Below, piece by piece: positions 16,285 to 24,394 of a stretch of 64,000 bases of DNA; the first letter of the stretch is position 1, and the number at the start of each line of letters is the position of its first letter. The stretch spans positions 1 through 64,000 of the forward strand of contig NZ_JALSLB010000054.1 in NCBI RefSeq assembly GCF_026988555.1, given 5' to 3'. This stretch comes from Thermococcus sp. (GTDB lineage: Archaea > Methanobacteriota_B > Thermococci > Thermococcales > Thermococcaceae). Both the position numbers and the translations under genes were made by a program. A model generated the notes under the pieces. It made no database searches, was not told the origin of the DNA, and worked only from the letters and a program-made list of their open reading frames with translations.

Positions 16285-16932
16285 TTAAAGCTTCTTGTGG
16301 CAGAACCACCAGTCGTAGCACTCGATCTCGCCCTTGGCCTTGGCCTCCTCGCGCTCCTTGATGGCGTCGACCGTCCCTGCCGGCGGAACGATGGCGCGGT
16401 CACCGATGAGCTCGTTGTTGGGCCACTTGTGTGGGAGCGCAACGCCCTTCTCGGTGCTGGTCTTGAGAGCCTTGACAAGGCGAAGTATTTCGTCCCAGTC
16501 CCTTCCGACCTCGGCCGGGTAGTAGACTATCGCGCGGATGACACCCTTGTCGTCAACGATGAAGACGGCCCTCGCCGTCTGGGTTGAGCCGCTCGGAATC
16601 ATGCCAAGGGCCTCAGCGAGGTCGCCGCGGTCGTCGGCTATGATGGGGAAGGTTATCTCCTCATTGAGGTTCTCCTTGATCCACTCAGCCCACTTCAGGT
16701 GGCTGAAGACCTGATCCACACTCAGCCCTATCGGCTCGGCGCCGAGCTTTCTGAACTCCTCGACACGCTTCTGCATGCCGTAAAACTCGGTCGTACAGAC
16801 CGGTGTGAAGTCCGCCGGGTGGCTGAAGAGAACGAACCACTTACCCTTCTCGGCGAAGTAGTCGGGCAGCTTTATCCTGCCGTGGGTGGTGTTGACCTCA
16901 ACTTCCGGGAACTTTTCTCCTATCACTACCAT
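16285..16932 (-). CDS. Peroxiredoxin, Prx6-type (archaeal 1-Cys/2-Cys AhpC)
   Basis: 215 residues, the usual length of the decameric archaeal enzymes. The peroxidatic Cys is in [15 protein letters not shown], and there are two C-terminal cysteines in [12 protein letters not shown], which act as resolving thiols in relatives. The [11 protein letters not shown] and [13 protein letters not shown] segments are standard. It reduces hydrogen and organic peroxides. It has its own strong promoter with AAGCTTTATATATT on the minus strand at 16,988-17,001 and a leader with AGAGGTGATGGAAG. Confidence 0.97.
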   Translation of the reverse strand: MVVIGEKFPEVEVNTTHGRIKLPDYFAEKGKWFVLFSHPADFTPVCTTEFYGMQKRVEEFRKLGAEPIGLSVDQVFSHLKWAEWIKENLNEEITFPIIADDRGDLAEALGMIPSGSTQTARAVFIVDDKGVIRAIVYYPAEVGRDWDEILRLVKALKTSTEKGVALPHKWPNNELIGDRAIVPPAGTVDAIKEREEAKAKGEIECYDWWFCHKKL

Positions 16933-16987
16933 CTTCCATCACCTCTTCTTTTGGTATGCCTTCTTCAGTATAAACCATGTTGGTTCG

Positions 16988-17001
16988 AATATATAAAGCT
17001 T
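16988..17001 (-). promoter_or_regulatory. TATA box of the Prx6-type peroxiredoxin
   Basis: The minus strand reads AAAGCTTTATATATTCG about 55-70 bases before the ATG, a very good archaeal BRE/TATA match. Confidence 0.65.
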
Positions 17002-17170
17002 TCGGTTCGTCTAATGGCATTAACTTTGTCGGATATCCAAGCAATCAGGACAGGGGAAACGTAATCACGCGGAAGATAACACCGGTTCGTCGTCATCCAT
17101 TCAGAGAGGCATGATGCTGGTTTACATCCCTAAACTAACGGAGTGATTCCAGAACAAATGCCGTGGGGGG

Positions 17171-17677
17171 TCATTCTCCCGCGGTTTTCAGATGTTCCCT
17201 CAGAACTTTGAATTCTTCCATAAGCTTATTGTAGTGCCCGAGTTCAACCCCTGCAAGGGTTTTGTAGATGTTTGCGAGCCCCCCCTCACCAGCTTCCTCG
17301 GCGAGAGTTTCGTACACCCTCTTGGCCAGCAGTTCACTCTCCATTGCCAATTCCAGGCCCTCCACAACTTCATCTGCACGTGAGAACTTGTCCAGTATAG
17401 GGTACACCTCAAGCGGGGGGATCTGTGGTGGGCGCGGCTCTTCACCATAGGTTTCGACGTAAACCTTCCGTAGCTGTTCCCCATGCTCCCGCGATTCATG
17501 GGAGAGCTCGTAGAAAGTCTTCACAAGAGAGTCAGGCAGATCAAGGTCCTTGGCCCTCTCAGCCAACTTCTCATAAAGCTCCGCTTCGTCGAGTTCCCCC
17601 TTAATCCAGTACGCCAAGAGGGATTTTTTATCGAGTTTTTTTAGCTCCTCAATTATCGAAGTCGGGAGTTCTTCCAT
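17171..17677 (-). CDS. Ferritin-like (rubrerythrin-type) diiron protein
   Basis: 168 residues from ATG 17677 after GGTGGTGTGG. Helices carry KGELDEAELYEKLAERA, ELSHESREHGEQL, ELAMESELLAKRVYETLAEEA and VELGHYNKLMEEF, the E...ExxH pattern of a diiron site, with some positions (ESREH, ELGH) matching rubrerythrin-like proteins. A proline-rich link (EPRPPQIPPLEV) separates the helix pairs. It has no rubredoxin domain. It lies beside the peroxiredoxin and MscS genes and probably belongs to iron or peroxide handling. Confidence 0.85.
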   Translation of the reverse strand: MEELPTSIIEELKKLDKKSLLAYWIKGELDEAELYEKLAERAKDLDLPDSLVKTFYELSHESREHGEQLRKVYVETYGEEPRPPQIPPLEVYPILDKFSRADEVVEGLELAMESELLAKRVYETLAEEAGEGGLANIYKTLAGVELGHYNKLMEEFKVLREHLKTAGE

Positions 17678-17792
17678 CCACACCACCATACATCATTCTC
17701 CCCACCGCTTAATAGCCTTCCGGGATTGAGGTTCTACATGTGGAATGAAAAGCCTTAAGTGATTGAATACGGAACTTAATGGAGGTGTTACC

Positions 17793-18605
17793 ATGGTGGC
17801 GGTGGACAAGCCACTCCCATACCTGAACATGAGTCCGATGCAGCTGATAACTGCACTCGTCATACTGATCGTCGGCTGGATACTAACGAAGGTAATAGTG
17901 GGCTCGTTCAAGCGTGGACTTAAGAAAACCAAGCTCCCGGAACTCGTGGTTGAGTTCCTTGGGAAGTTCCTCAGCGCCCTGCTGTACGTGGCCGTGATAC
18001 TGCTCGCGATCAGGGCCCTTGGAATAGGCGTAGGTTCAGTTGTTCTGGGGCTTTCGGCGGTGATAGGTCTAGTACTCGGATTTGGAATGCAGGACACCCT
18101 GACGAATCTGGCCGCAGGAGTTTGGATTGCCGCTCTCAGACCAATTGATATTGGTGAAGTTGTTGAGGTAGCTGGAAAAACCGGAAAGGTCAACGCAGTG
18201 GGAATAATGAGCACAGAGCTTTTGACACCGGACAATGTTCTCATCACGGTTCCAAACAAGCTCGTTTGGGGAAGTGTGATCACCAATTATAGCCGGATGC
18301 CTACAAGGAGGGTCAACGTTGACGTTGGCGTCGCCTACGGCACCGACCTGAACAAGGCCGTGGAGGCTGCGATGAACCTCATGAGAAACAACCCCATGAT
18401 CCTCGACGAGCCGGAACCGAGCGTCTCCATAACGACCTTGGCAGACTCCTCGATAAACCTCCAGCTCAGGGCCTGGGTGAAGACGGAGGACTACTGGACA
18501 GTCAAGGGTGACCTGACGAAGGGCATCTACGAACTCTACGGACAGAAGGGGATAGAGATACCCTTCCCGCAGGTAGACGTGCACGTGAGAGACATGCCCG
18601 ACTAA
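17793..18605 (+). CDS. mscS: Mechanosensitive ion channel, MscS family
   Basis: 270 residues from ATG 17793 (SD GGAGGTGTTACC). Three N-terminal helices (about 15-40, 60-78, 83-105) end in the pore helix GLVLGFGMQDTLTNLAAGVW. The MscS beta domain follows with RPIDIGEVVEVAGKTGKV and VPNKLVWGSVITNYS, then the C-terminal alpha/beta domain (VDVGVAYGTDL). It opens under membrane tension to release solutes during osmotic downshock. Single gene with its own promoter. Confidence 0.96.
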   Translation: MVAVDKPLPYLNMSPMQLITALVILIVGWILTKVIVGSFKRGLKKTKLPELVVEFLGKFLSALLYVAVILLAIRALGIGVGSVVLGLSAVIGLVLGFGMQDTLTNLAAGVWIAALRPIDIGEVVEVAGKTGKVNAVGIMSTELLTPDNVLITVPNKLVWGSVITNYSRMPTRRVNVDVGVAYGTDLNKAVEAAMNLMRNNPMILDEPEPSVSITTLADSSINLQLRAWVKTEDYWTVKGDLTKGIYELYGQKGIEIPFPQVDVHVRDMPD

Positions 18606-18680
18606 CCAACATACTTGTTCTGTCAGAGTGTCGGATTTTATCCTCTTTCTTTGAATTTTTTGTCATATTTTCGTAACGTC

Positions 18681-19084
18681 AGTTTCATCAATCCCAGAGC
18701 CGACGAAAAGAAGCTGCTGAACCTTTCGGTGATAACCACCGTCACCATCGGCCTGCCGTCCCTGGCGGCGGCGCTCACCATCCACAGGGAATCGTGGAGT
18801 TGCTGATATACTCTTACGATGTGTACACCCCCGGCGTCTTCATACCCCTCGTGCTCGGCATTTACTAGAGACGGGCCACGAAGGAGGGCGCTCTGGCGGG
18901 TATGGCAGCAGGTTCCCTGACCGCGGTGCTCGGAATAACCGGTGTCGTGTCCTTTCAGTACTGAGGGTACATCTACGTCAGCGGGGCGCTGGTGTCGGCC
19001 GTGGTGATGGTGCTCGTGAGCCTCGCCACCGGGGCAGAGCCGCTTGAGGGGGAGCTGGAGGAGGCCTTTTCGGTTAGGGGCTGA
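18681..19084 (+). pseudogene. C-terminal remnant of a sodium:solute symporter (SSS family)
   Basis: Frame one from 18,681 reads SFINPRADEKKLLNLSVITT then SLAAALTIHRES, and breaks at about 18,800. A second frame continues IYSYDVYTPGVFIPLVLGIY, RATKEGALAGMAAGS and SGALVSAVVMVLV to the TGA at 19,082. This second frame has TAG at 18,866-18,868 and TGA at 18,962-18,964, both where Trp would fit (LGIYxRRATK and FQYxGYIY), so both look like TGG changed to stop. The match to SSS symporter C-terminal helices is good. The N-terminal two thirds is gone. It overlaps the purO stop by about 10 bp. Confidence 0.7.
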
Positions 19085-19661
19085 CGGCCAGCCTCCACCC
19101 TTTTTTCTCCTCCACGACCCCAATCGCCAGAACCTTGTTCTCGAAGGGCAACTCCATAGCCTTCTCGGCAAGCTCGTCTGCACCCTCAAAGCCCGGGAAA
19201 TCGAGCTCGACAAGGCCGAGATCGTATGTTGCCGTTACGAAGGTCTTTCCATCTTTGAGTCCCAGAGTCTTCACCCAGAACTCGTCCCTGCCGGCGAAGC
19301 CCAACCAGCCCCTGCCATCGGTCCCGATTATACCCGCTATTCTCGGCGTGCTGTAATTGTCCCTTTCGTAGTCAAAGGCGTCTAAAACGTGGGTTAGAGC
19401 CTTCTTGGGATTCTCCCACTCAAGGGCCTGAGCGATAAAGTCCGTCTGGAGGCCGTTGGTGACGACGGCATAGTCATCGAGGAGCCTCACCACGGGGTAG
19501 CTGACGTAGGGGTTGTCCGTCTCCGTCATGTTCTCGATGTAAACTGCCCTCCCTTTAAAGATGGCCTTTCTCTTCGGGAAGGAGCGGGAGCAGAGAAGGT
19601 AGAAGACGAAGGGCTCGCCGTTCATCAGGCCAATTCCCAGAGTTCTACCCGTGTACGTCAA
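19074..19661 (-). CDS. purO: IMP cyclohydrolase, archaeal PurO type
   Basis: 195 residues. The opening MTYTGRTLGIGLMNGEPFVFYLL-like block (first 20 shown as MTYTGRTLGIG), YVSYPVVRLLDDYAVVTNG and STPRIAGII are standard PurO features. It closes the ring of FAICAR to form IMP, the last step of purine synthesis, replacing the PurH cyclohydrolase of bacteria. The start ATG overlaps the end of purP by 4 bp, so the two steps are co-translated. The purine operon order is thiC-purC-purP-purO. Confidence 0.95.
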   Translation of the reverse strand: MTYTGRTLGIGLMNGEPFVFYLLCSRSFPKRKAIFKGRAVYIENMTETDNPYVSYPVVRLLDDYAVVTNGLQTDFIAQALEWENPKKALTHVLDAFDYERDNYSTPRIAGIIGTDGRGWLGFAGRDEFWVKTLGLKDGKTFVTATYDLGLVELDFPGFEGADELAEKAMELPFENKVLAIGVVEEKKGWRLAVSP

Positions 19662-20590
19662 GTTACCACCTCCTTAAGGCGGTCCTCCTCGAGGGCGAAC
19701 TTAATCTCGCGCGCTATCCTCTCGCCCATGAGCATTGGCCTCTCCCAGTAGAGGGCCGAGTACCAGTGTTTGGCATTGCTGCCCCCGTCTATGCGTGAGG
19801 CGAAGCCTATGCAGCGGAATTCACCGTCGTAGGCAAAGTGGAGAGCGAAGGGACCGATGATGCCAGGAGGTTCAAGCTCTTCCATGGCCTTGACGAAAGC
19901 CAATCCGTAATCGTAGAGCACTGGAATGAGCGACTCTCTCAGCGCTACGGCCTTGTTTCCCACTATGGTGTAGGGGAGGGTCCTGAAGGGCCGCCTCTTG
20001 TTTGCGTCCGCGATGACCAGGCGCTCATCAACGCCAAAGAGCTCCAAACGGTTTAAAATCGGCGAATAGAAGAAGTGGACATAGAGGTAAACGCCGTCTG
20101 TGAAGCGTTCAATCCTATAGGGTTCGCTCGGGCCTTTGATCTTCTCCTCCAGTTCATAACCGTAAGCCAAGAAGTGCCCGCTTCCGCCCCTCGGTCCCTC
20201 AAGGCGGACAAAGTAAAGCTCGTCTGGCTTAGCCTCTTCGGGCTCGATGACTTCAACCATTGGAATGCCGGCCTTTTTAAGGACCCTATCCTGGAGCTCA
20301 AAGCTGGTCTCCCACTTGAGGAAACGCTTGTTGCCGAAGAACTTAGCCTTTGCTTTCTCGATGACCCCTATGCCAAGGTAGGCCACGAAAGAGCCGTGGG
20401 GTACGATGATGCCGTCATCACCGAGTACCTCCCTCATGTTTTCCGTTACGATGATTTCATCGACAGGCGGGATGGAGGAATAGAAAGCCTTTCTACTCGG
20501 TTTGACGTAGAGCCTCGTTCTAAAACCCTCTCTCTTTGCCCCCAGGAGTATCTGAAGTGAGGAATGGGAAGCTATGGTGGAGATTATCAT
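19658..20590 (-). CDS. purP: PurP: formate-dependent FAICAR synthetase (ATP-grasp)
   Basis: 310 residues. Archaeal PurP uses ATP and formate to formylate AICAR, giving FAICAR. The start MIISTIASHSSLQILLGAKR is typical. The ATP-grasp core is seen in VRLEGPRGGSGHFLAYGYE and the metal and nucleotide part EFRCIGFASRIDGG. It overlaps purC and purO by 4 bp each, an operon of successive or near-successive steps. The family has paralogues in Thermococcales; which subgroup this is cannot be decided here. Confidence 0.9.
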   Translation of the reverse strand: MIISTIASHSSLQILLGAKREGFRTRLYVKPSRKAFYSSIPPVDEIIVTENMREVLGDDGIIVPHGSFVAYLGIGVIEKAKAKFFGNKRFLKWETSFELQDRVLKKAGIPMVEVIEPEEAKPDELYFVRLEGPRGGSGHFLAYGYELEEKIKGPSEPYRIERFTDGVYLYVHFFYSPILNRLELFGVDERLVIADANKRRPFRTLPYTIVGNKAVALRESLIPVLYDYGLAFVKAMEELEPPGIIGPFALHFAYDGEFRCIGFASRIDGGSNAKHWYSALYWERPMLMGERIAREIKFALEEDRLKEVVT

Positions 20591-21246
20591 TCTACCACCT
20601 CCAGGAGCTCTTCCTGGCTCAAAAGCCTTCCACCCTTCATAACGCGCATTGTGTCGCCGCTGAGCTCGTCTATCACCAGAAGCTCTCCATTCAGCCTGCC
20701 GAACTCCAGCTTGAAGTCTATTAGCTCAAGCCCCTTTGCGGAGAAGAACTCCTCCAGGATTTCGGCGACCCTTTTCGTTACCTCCTTCATTTTCTCCAGC
20801 TCCCCTTCGCTCGCTATACCGAGCCGTGATATTGCTTCTTCGGTTATGAGGGGGTCGCCGAGAGAGTCGTCCTTGAGGGTGAACTCAACTATTCCCAGCT
20901 CTTGGAGGGGCTCCACCCAGCCGCTGTATCTCCTGAGGAAGCTTCCGTAAGCCTTAGAGCGGTATATAGTCTCCAGCGGAATCCTCTCTGCCCTCAGAAA
21001 GCGCGCCCACCTCTCGTCAATCCGCTCGACGAAGTGGGTCCTTATCCCGTTCCTTTCCAGCAGGCTGAAGAAGAACTCCGTCTGCTTGAGAACTGCACTC
21101 CCCTTGCCCGGTCTCTCGCCTATCACCTCGTTGCCACCCGTGTCCTCTCTGCCGTCTTCGCCCAGCAGGGAGTCCTTGAAGTAAAAGACTAAATACGGGC
21201 CATCCTCGTAGACGTCCTTCGTCTTGCCGCTGTAGATGAGCCTCAC
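20587..21246 (-). CDS. purC: SAICAR synthetase
   Basis: 219 residues. It joins CAIR and aspartate with ATP to give SAICAR. The N-terminal IYSGKTKDVYEDG ATP loop, YRSKAYGSFLRRY and DFKLEFGRLNGELLVIDEL with SGDTMR are the PurC signatures. It is slightly shorter than many bacterial PurC, as usual in archaea. Its start overlaps the thiC stop by 4 bp, which couples purine genes to the thiamine gene that takes AIR, a purine intermediate, as substrate. Confidence 0.95.
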   Translation of the reverse strand: MRLIYSGKTKDVYEDGPYLVFYFKDSLLGEDGREDTGGNEVIGERPGKGSAVLKQTEFFFSLLERNGIRTHFVERIDERWARFLRAERIPLETIYRSKAYGSFLRRYSGWVEPLQELGIVEFTLKDDSLGDPLITEEAISRLGIASEGELEKMKEVTKRVAEILEEFFSAKGLELIDFKLEFGRLNGELLVIDELSGDTMRVMKGGRLLSQEELLEVVE

Positions 21247-22532
21247 TCGGCCTCACCCTTCCTCAGCATGTCGTTGATGAGCTTTATCGCGCAGAGGTCG
21301 CCGCACATCGAGCAGGCCTCTGTTTTAGTCGGCCTCTCCTTCCTTATCTCGATGAACCTGTCCCTGTCCCCGCTCAGCTCGAACTGCTTTGCCCAGTCGA
21401 GCCTGCCCCTCGCGACGCTCATTAGGTAGTCCTTCCTGAAATCGGCATCAAAGCGCGTCAGGTTTACCGCGTGGGCTGCTATCCTTGCTGCAATTACACC
21501 CTCACGGACGTGCTCCACCGTTGGCAGTCCGAGGTGCTCCGCCGGCGTTACGTAGCAGAGGAAGTCCGCGCCGTTTAAAGCGGCTATCGCCCCGCCTATG
21601 GCCGCCGTGATGTGGTCGTAGCCCGGAAAGATGTCCGTGACGAGCGGGCCGAGGACGTAGAAGGGCGCGTTGTCCGTTGCAACCTTGGCGAGCTTCACTT
21701 GGGCCGGAATCTGGTCAATTGGCACGTGACCGGGTCCCTCCACCATCGTCTGGACGCCGGCTTCCCTCGCGCGCTTCACGAGCCTCCCGAGGGTGTAGAG
21801 TTCCGCTATTTGAAGCTCATCGCCGGCATCTGGAAGTCCACCCGGTCTTAACCCGTCGCCGAGGCTTAAGACAACGTCGTACTCTTTGGCCAGCTCAAGG
21901 AGGTAGTCGTAGTCCCTGTAGAAGGGGTTCTCCTCTCCCCAGTGGAGTATCCATGCCGCCAGAAAGGTTCCTCCGCGCGAGACCATGCCGACAACTCTCT
22001 TTACCCTCTTCATCTTCTCGACGACTTCTTTAGTAACTCCAACGTGAATCGTGGTGTAATCGACTCCGTCTTTGAAGTGCTTCTCAACGGCCCTCCACAT
22101 ATCGTCCTCGGTCATCTCGATGATGGCCTTTCCCCTGGCCAGCATCTCTTCCGCTGCCTGATAAATCGGCACCGTCCCGATTGGCACATCAACGGCGTGC
22201 ATTATGGCATTCCTTATGGAGTCGAGGTCACCGCCGGTGGAGAGGTCCATTATCGTGTCGGCGCCGTACTTGAGGGCAACCTTAGCCTTCTCTATTTCGG
22301 CCTTGAGGTCGACGATGTCGCGGGAGGTGCCGATGTTGGCGTTCACCTTGACGCGGACGACATTACCAACCGCGACTGGCTTCACCCAGTCGTGGCGGAC
22401 GTTGCGGAAGATGACAGTGTGGCCTTTGGCGACGCTCCTCCTGAGCTTTTCGGGGTCTATACCTTCCCTCTCGGCGATGAACTTCATCTCCTCCGTGATT
22501 ACGCCCCGCTTTGCTTCCTCAAGCTGGGTCAT
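21243..22532 (-). CDS. thiC: Phosphomethylpyrimidine synthase ThiC (radical SAM)
   Basis: 429 residues from ATG 22532 (GGTGATGGGA upstream). It rearranges AIR to the HMP phosphate of thiamine. The C-terminal 4Fe-4S motif is CSMCGDLC, the ThiC-type CX2CX4C. GPGHVPIDQIP, STGGDLDSIR and GAALAALNG-like GGAIAALNGADFLCYVTPAEH are conserved. It is first in an operon with purC-purP-purO, a sensible link since both pathways share AIR. Its promoter is the 81-bp repeat at 22,537-22,617. Confidence 0.96.
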   Translation of the reverse strand: MTQLEEAKRGVITEEMKFIAEREGIDPEKLRRSVAKGHTVIFRNVRHDWVKPVAVGNVVRVKVNANIGTSRDIVDLKAEIEKAKVALKYGADTIMDLSTGGDLDSIRNAIMHAVDVPIGTVPIYQAAEEMLARGKAIIEMTEDDMWRAVEKHFKDGVDYTTIHVGVTKEVVEKMKRVKRVVGMVSRGGTFLAAWILHWGEENPFYRDYDYLLELAKEYDVVLSLGDGLRPGGLPDAGDELQIAELYTLGRLVKRAREAGVQTMVEGPGHVPIDQIPAQVKLAKVATDNAPFYVLGPLVTDIFPGYDHITAAIGGAIAALNGADFLCYVTPAEHLGLPTVEHVREGVIAARIAAHAVNLTRFDADFRKDYLMSVARGRLDWAKQFELSGDRDRFIEIRKERPTKTEACSMCGDLCAIKLINDMLRKGEAE

Positions 22533-22536
22533 TCCC

Positions 22537-22617
22537 ATCACCCGGTTTTAAAACCTGTTTATAACAAAGTTTTTAAATTTCAAAACTTGTTTTTAGCGGG
22601 CCTTAAAAGGTTTTTGG
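22537..22617. repeat. 81-bp direct repeat, copy 1: duplicated thi promoter (thiC side)
   Basis: This stretch and 24,305-24,385 are the same on the plus strand except for three substitutions and two single-base indels (about 94% identity). It begins at the thiC ribosome site (ATCACCC on the plus strand) and ends at TTTTGG. It contains TATA-like TTTTTAAATTT and several short inverted AACC/GGTT pairs. It serves thiC on the minus strand. Confidence 0.9.
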
Positions 22618-22674
22618 ACGCTCGATAGGAAACTTTTTGAAGTTGTAGATACTACGGATTATTGAGGTGACTAT

Positions 22675-24267
22675 ATGAAAAGAGTAACAGTAGTCCTTTT
22701 CCTGATACTTGCCGTGGTGTCAACGTCGGTTTTTGCGGCCTCTCAGATTCCCACGGAGTCCACCGAATACTATGGAGTAAGGGTGAACTACTACAGGAGC
22801 TTTATCTTCAAGCCTTCTTTCGAGGTTGAACTGCCCACCGATGGTCCGGCGACGGTTACTGTCTCAATGCTTATGCCCAACGGCTCTCTGATGGACCTGG
22901 GAATTTATTCCGGCAAGGGCAAGATCTCGATAGACTTTTACCGTGTGCTTTATGCCATGCACAAATGGAGTAAGTACTTAACGGCCGAAAGCATCGACCC
23001 GGGGAGCGTGAAACCTTCTCTGCTCCTGCTGGGGACTACTGTTGACAGAGATGGCAATCTGAATTACTTCATGAAAACGATTCCCCTCACTGTTGACAAG
23101 ATCGTATCCAGAATGAGGGTCAAGGTCCAACTTGACAGCAACGTTATTGGCAGACTTTACGAGAAGAAAGAAGTCATGAAGATACTGCAGGACCATGGGA
23201 GTGTAACCTCAAAGGAAACCAGAGAAACCATCGGCGTCTCCTCTGAGGGCTCATCGCTTCTCCAGTCCTCCTGTTCGCCAGTGTTCTATGAGGGTAATGA
23301 TCGGACGTGGTACTGCTTTGAGTGGCTTCACAAGAAGACATTAGGGACAGCCAGCATCATCCCAGTGGCTGCGTTCCAAGTGACCGGCGATACCGATAAG
23401 GTGAATAGCATTTTTATTTCTTTGAACTACGATGCAATATCTGACAATAATGCAGAGCTGGCTTTTTCTGCAGTTGGAGCTGTTGAGAAAGGTGGTGTCA
23501 GCGGTTCGGTGGAAGGAAAGATCCTTGGTTATTCGTATACAATAGACAGGAGATCACTCAGAATTCCAGAATCGACGGTTAAGATATGGGGTTCAGAGTT
23601 AACATCACCTTCTGTTATCGGGGCAGGGCTTAGAGGAAGCGCTATATTCGCTAAGTACCAGCTCTATAGAGTTGATTATATTAACGGTGAAGTTTGGAAC
23701 AAGAAGCCTCTTGATACTTACGCCTATGTGGTTCTTGGAAAACCCGATGAAAAGGACATGCGCTTAAGGAAATTCGTTGAAGTGGGATGGCCGAGAAAGA
23801 GCGGTGGGCCAATGAGTAGAACCATGTGGTTTGTACATTGGTACTGGGATATCAGAGATAACATGGAGAGTAAAGGAGGAATCCTCACTAATACTTACTA
23901 CTTTGGCCACAGGGTAAATACTCTTCCACTGTTTTCGGCTTCGGCGCCGGTATTGGGCATCATTGGAAGCGAAAACACAAAAGTTACACCATTCACCTTG
24001 GCGATAGGTATGGGATTAACCAAAGAAACAAGAACGTCTTCACTAGTCAGCATCTCATTGGCATTGAAAGAGATGTACAAAGATACCAACGTGCGTCTCG
24101 CAATATACTCCAGCAAAGTTAGGCTTGAGTATAAGGGTAACAAATATCCCCTCACTGGAATGTTCGGAGACGTCTTCATCCCCGGAGATTCTGGCTACAG
24201 CCCGCCCTGTGACCCGCACACGGGTTATTGCCCCACGGTGACCCCCAGCGATTCGACAGAGAGCTGA
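22675..24267 (+). CDS. Large secreted protein of unknown function (orphan between thiC and thi4)
   Basis: 530 residues. Residues 1-22 are a signal peptide (RVTVVLFLILAVVSTSVFAA). The rest is soluble and rich in beta-strand, Ser, Thr and Tyr, with Cys pairs in SSCSP...WYCFEW and PPCDPHTGYCPT that could form disulfides outside the cell. There is no C-terminal membrane anchor or S-layer motif that I recognise. Its codons use more A/T third bases than the thiamine genes around it. It is flanked by the two copies of the thi promoter repeat, so it looks inserted. SD TGAGGTGACTAT. No family recognised. Confidence 0.85.
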   Translation: MKRVTVVLFLILAVVSTSVFAASQIPTESTEYYGVRVNYYRSFIFKPSFEVELPTDGPATVTVSMLMPNGSLMDLGIYSGKGKISIDFYRVLYAMHKWSKYLTAESIDPGSVKPSLLLLGTTVDRDGNLNYFMKTIPLTVDKIVSRMRVKVQLDSNVIGRLYEKKEVMKILQDHGSVTSKETRETIGVSSEGSSLLQSSCSPVFYEGNDRTWYCFEWLHKKTLGTASIIPVAAFQVTGDTDKVNSIFISLNYDAISDNNAELAFSAVGAVEKGGVSGSVEGKILGYSYTIDRRSLRIPESTVKIWGSELTSPSVIGAGLRGSAIFAKYQLYRVDYINGEVWNKKPLDTYAYVVLGKPDEKDMRLRKFVEVGWPRKSGGPMSRTMWFVHWYWDIRDNMESKGGILTNTYYFGHRVNTLPLFSASAPVLGIIGSENTKVTPFTLAIGMGLTKETRTSSLVSISLALKEMYKDTNVRLAIYSSKVRLEYKGNKYPLTGMFGDVFIPGDSGYSPPCDPHTGYCPTVTPSDSTES

Positions 24268-24268
24268 G

Positions 24269-24288
24269 GTTTTATTTTTTCCTTTTGA
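24269..24288 (+). terminator. T-rich terminator of the secreted orphan
   Basis: GGTTTTATTTTTTCCTTTTG follows the stop codon directly. Runs of T like this end transcription in Thermococcales. Confidence 0.5.
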
Positions 24289-24304
24289 TTCCTTCAGGAC
24301 TTCA

Positions 24305-24385
24305 ATCACCCGGTTTTAAAACCCGTTTATAACAAAGTTTTTAAATTTCAAAACTTGATTTTTAGCGAACCTTAAAAGGTTTTGG
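24305..24385. repeat. 81-bp direct repeat, copy 2: duplicated thi promoter (thi4 side)
   Basis: Second copy of the repeat at 22,537-22,617. Its right end runs straight into the ribosome site GGTGG of thi4; its left end stops where, in copy 1, the thiC ribosome site begins. Together the limits match one complete divergent thiC-thi4 intergenic region. It is the promoter of thi4 on the plus strand. Confidence 0.9.
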
Positions 24386-24394
24386 GTGGTAATG

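Noticed and set aside
22537-22617. TPP riboswitch upstream of thiC
   Set aside because: No conserved thi-box core (CUGAGA and ACCUGA-like parts) is seen; the stretch is a promoter-like A/T region and reads outward in both directions in its two copies.
22675-24267. Secreted orphan as a transposon with 81-bp terminal repeats
   Set aside because: The repeats are direct and match the thi promoter exactly from ribosome site to ribosome site; there is no transposase and no inverted terminal repeat.
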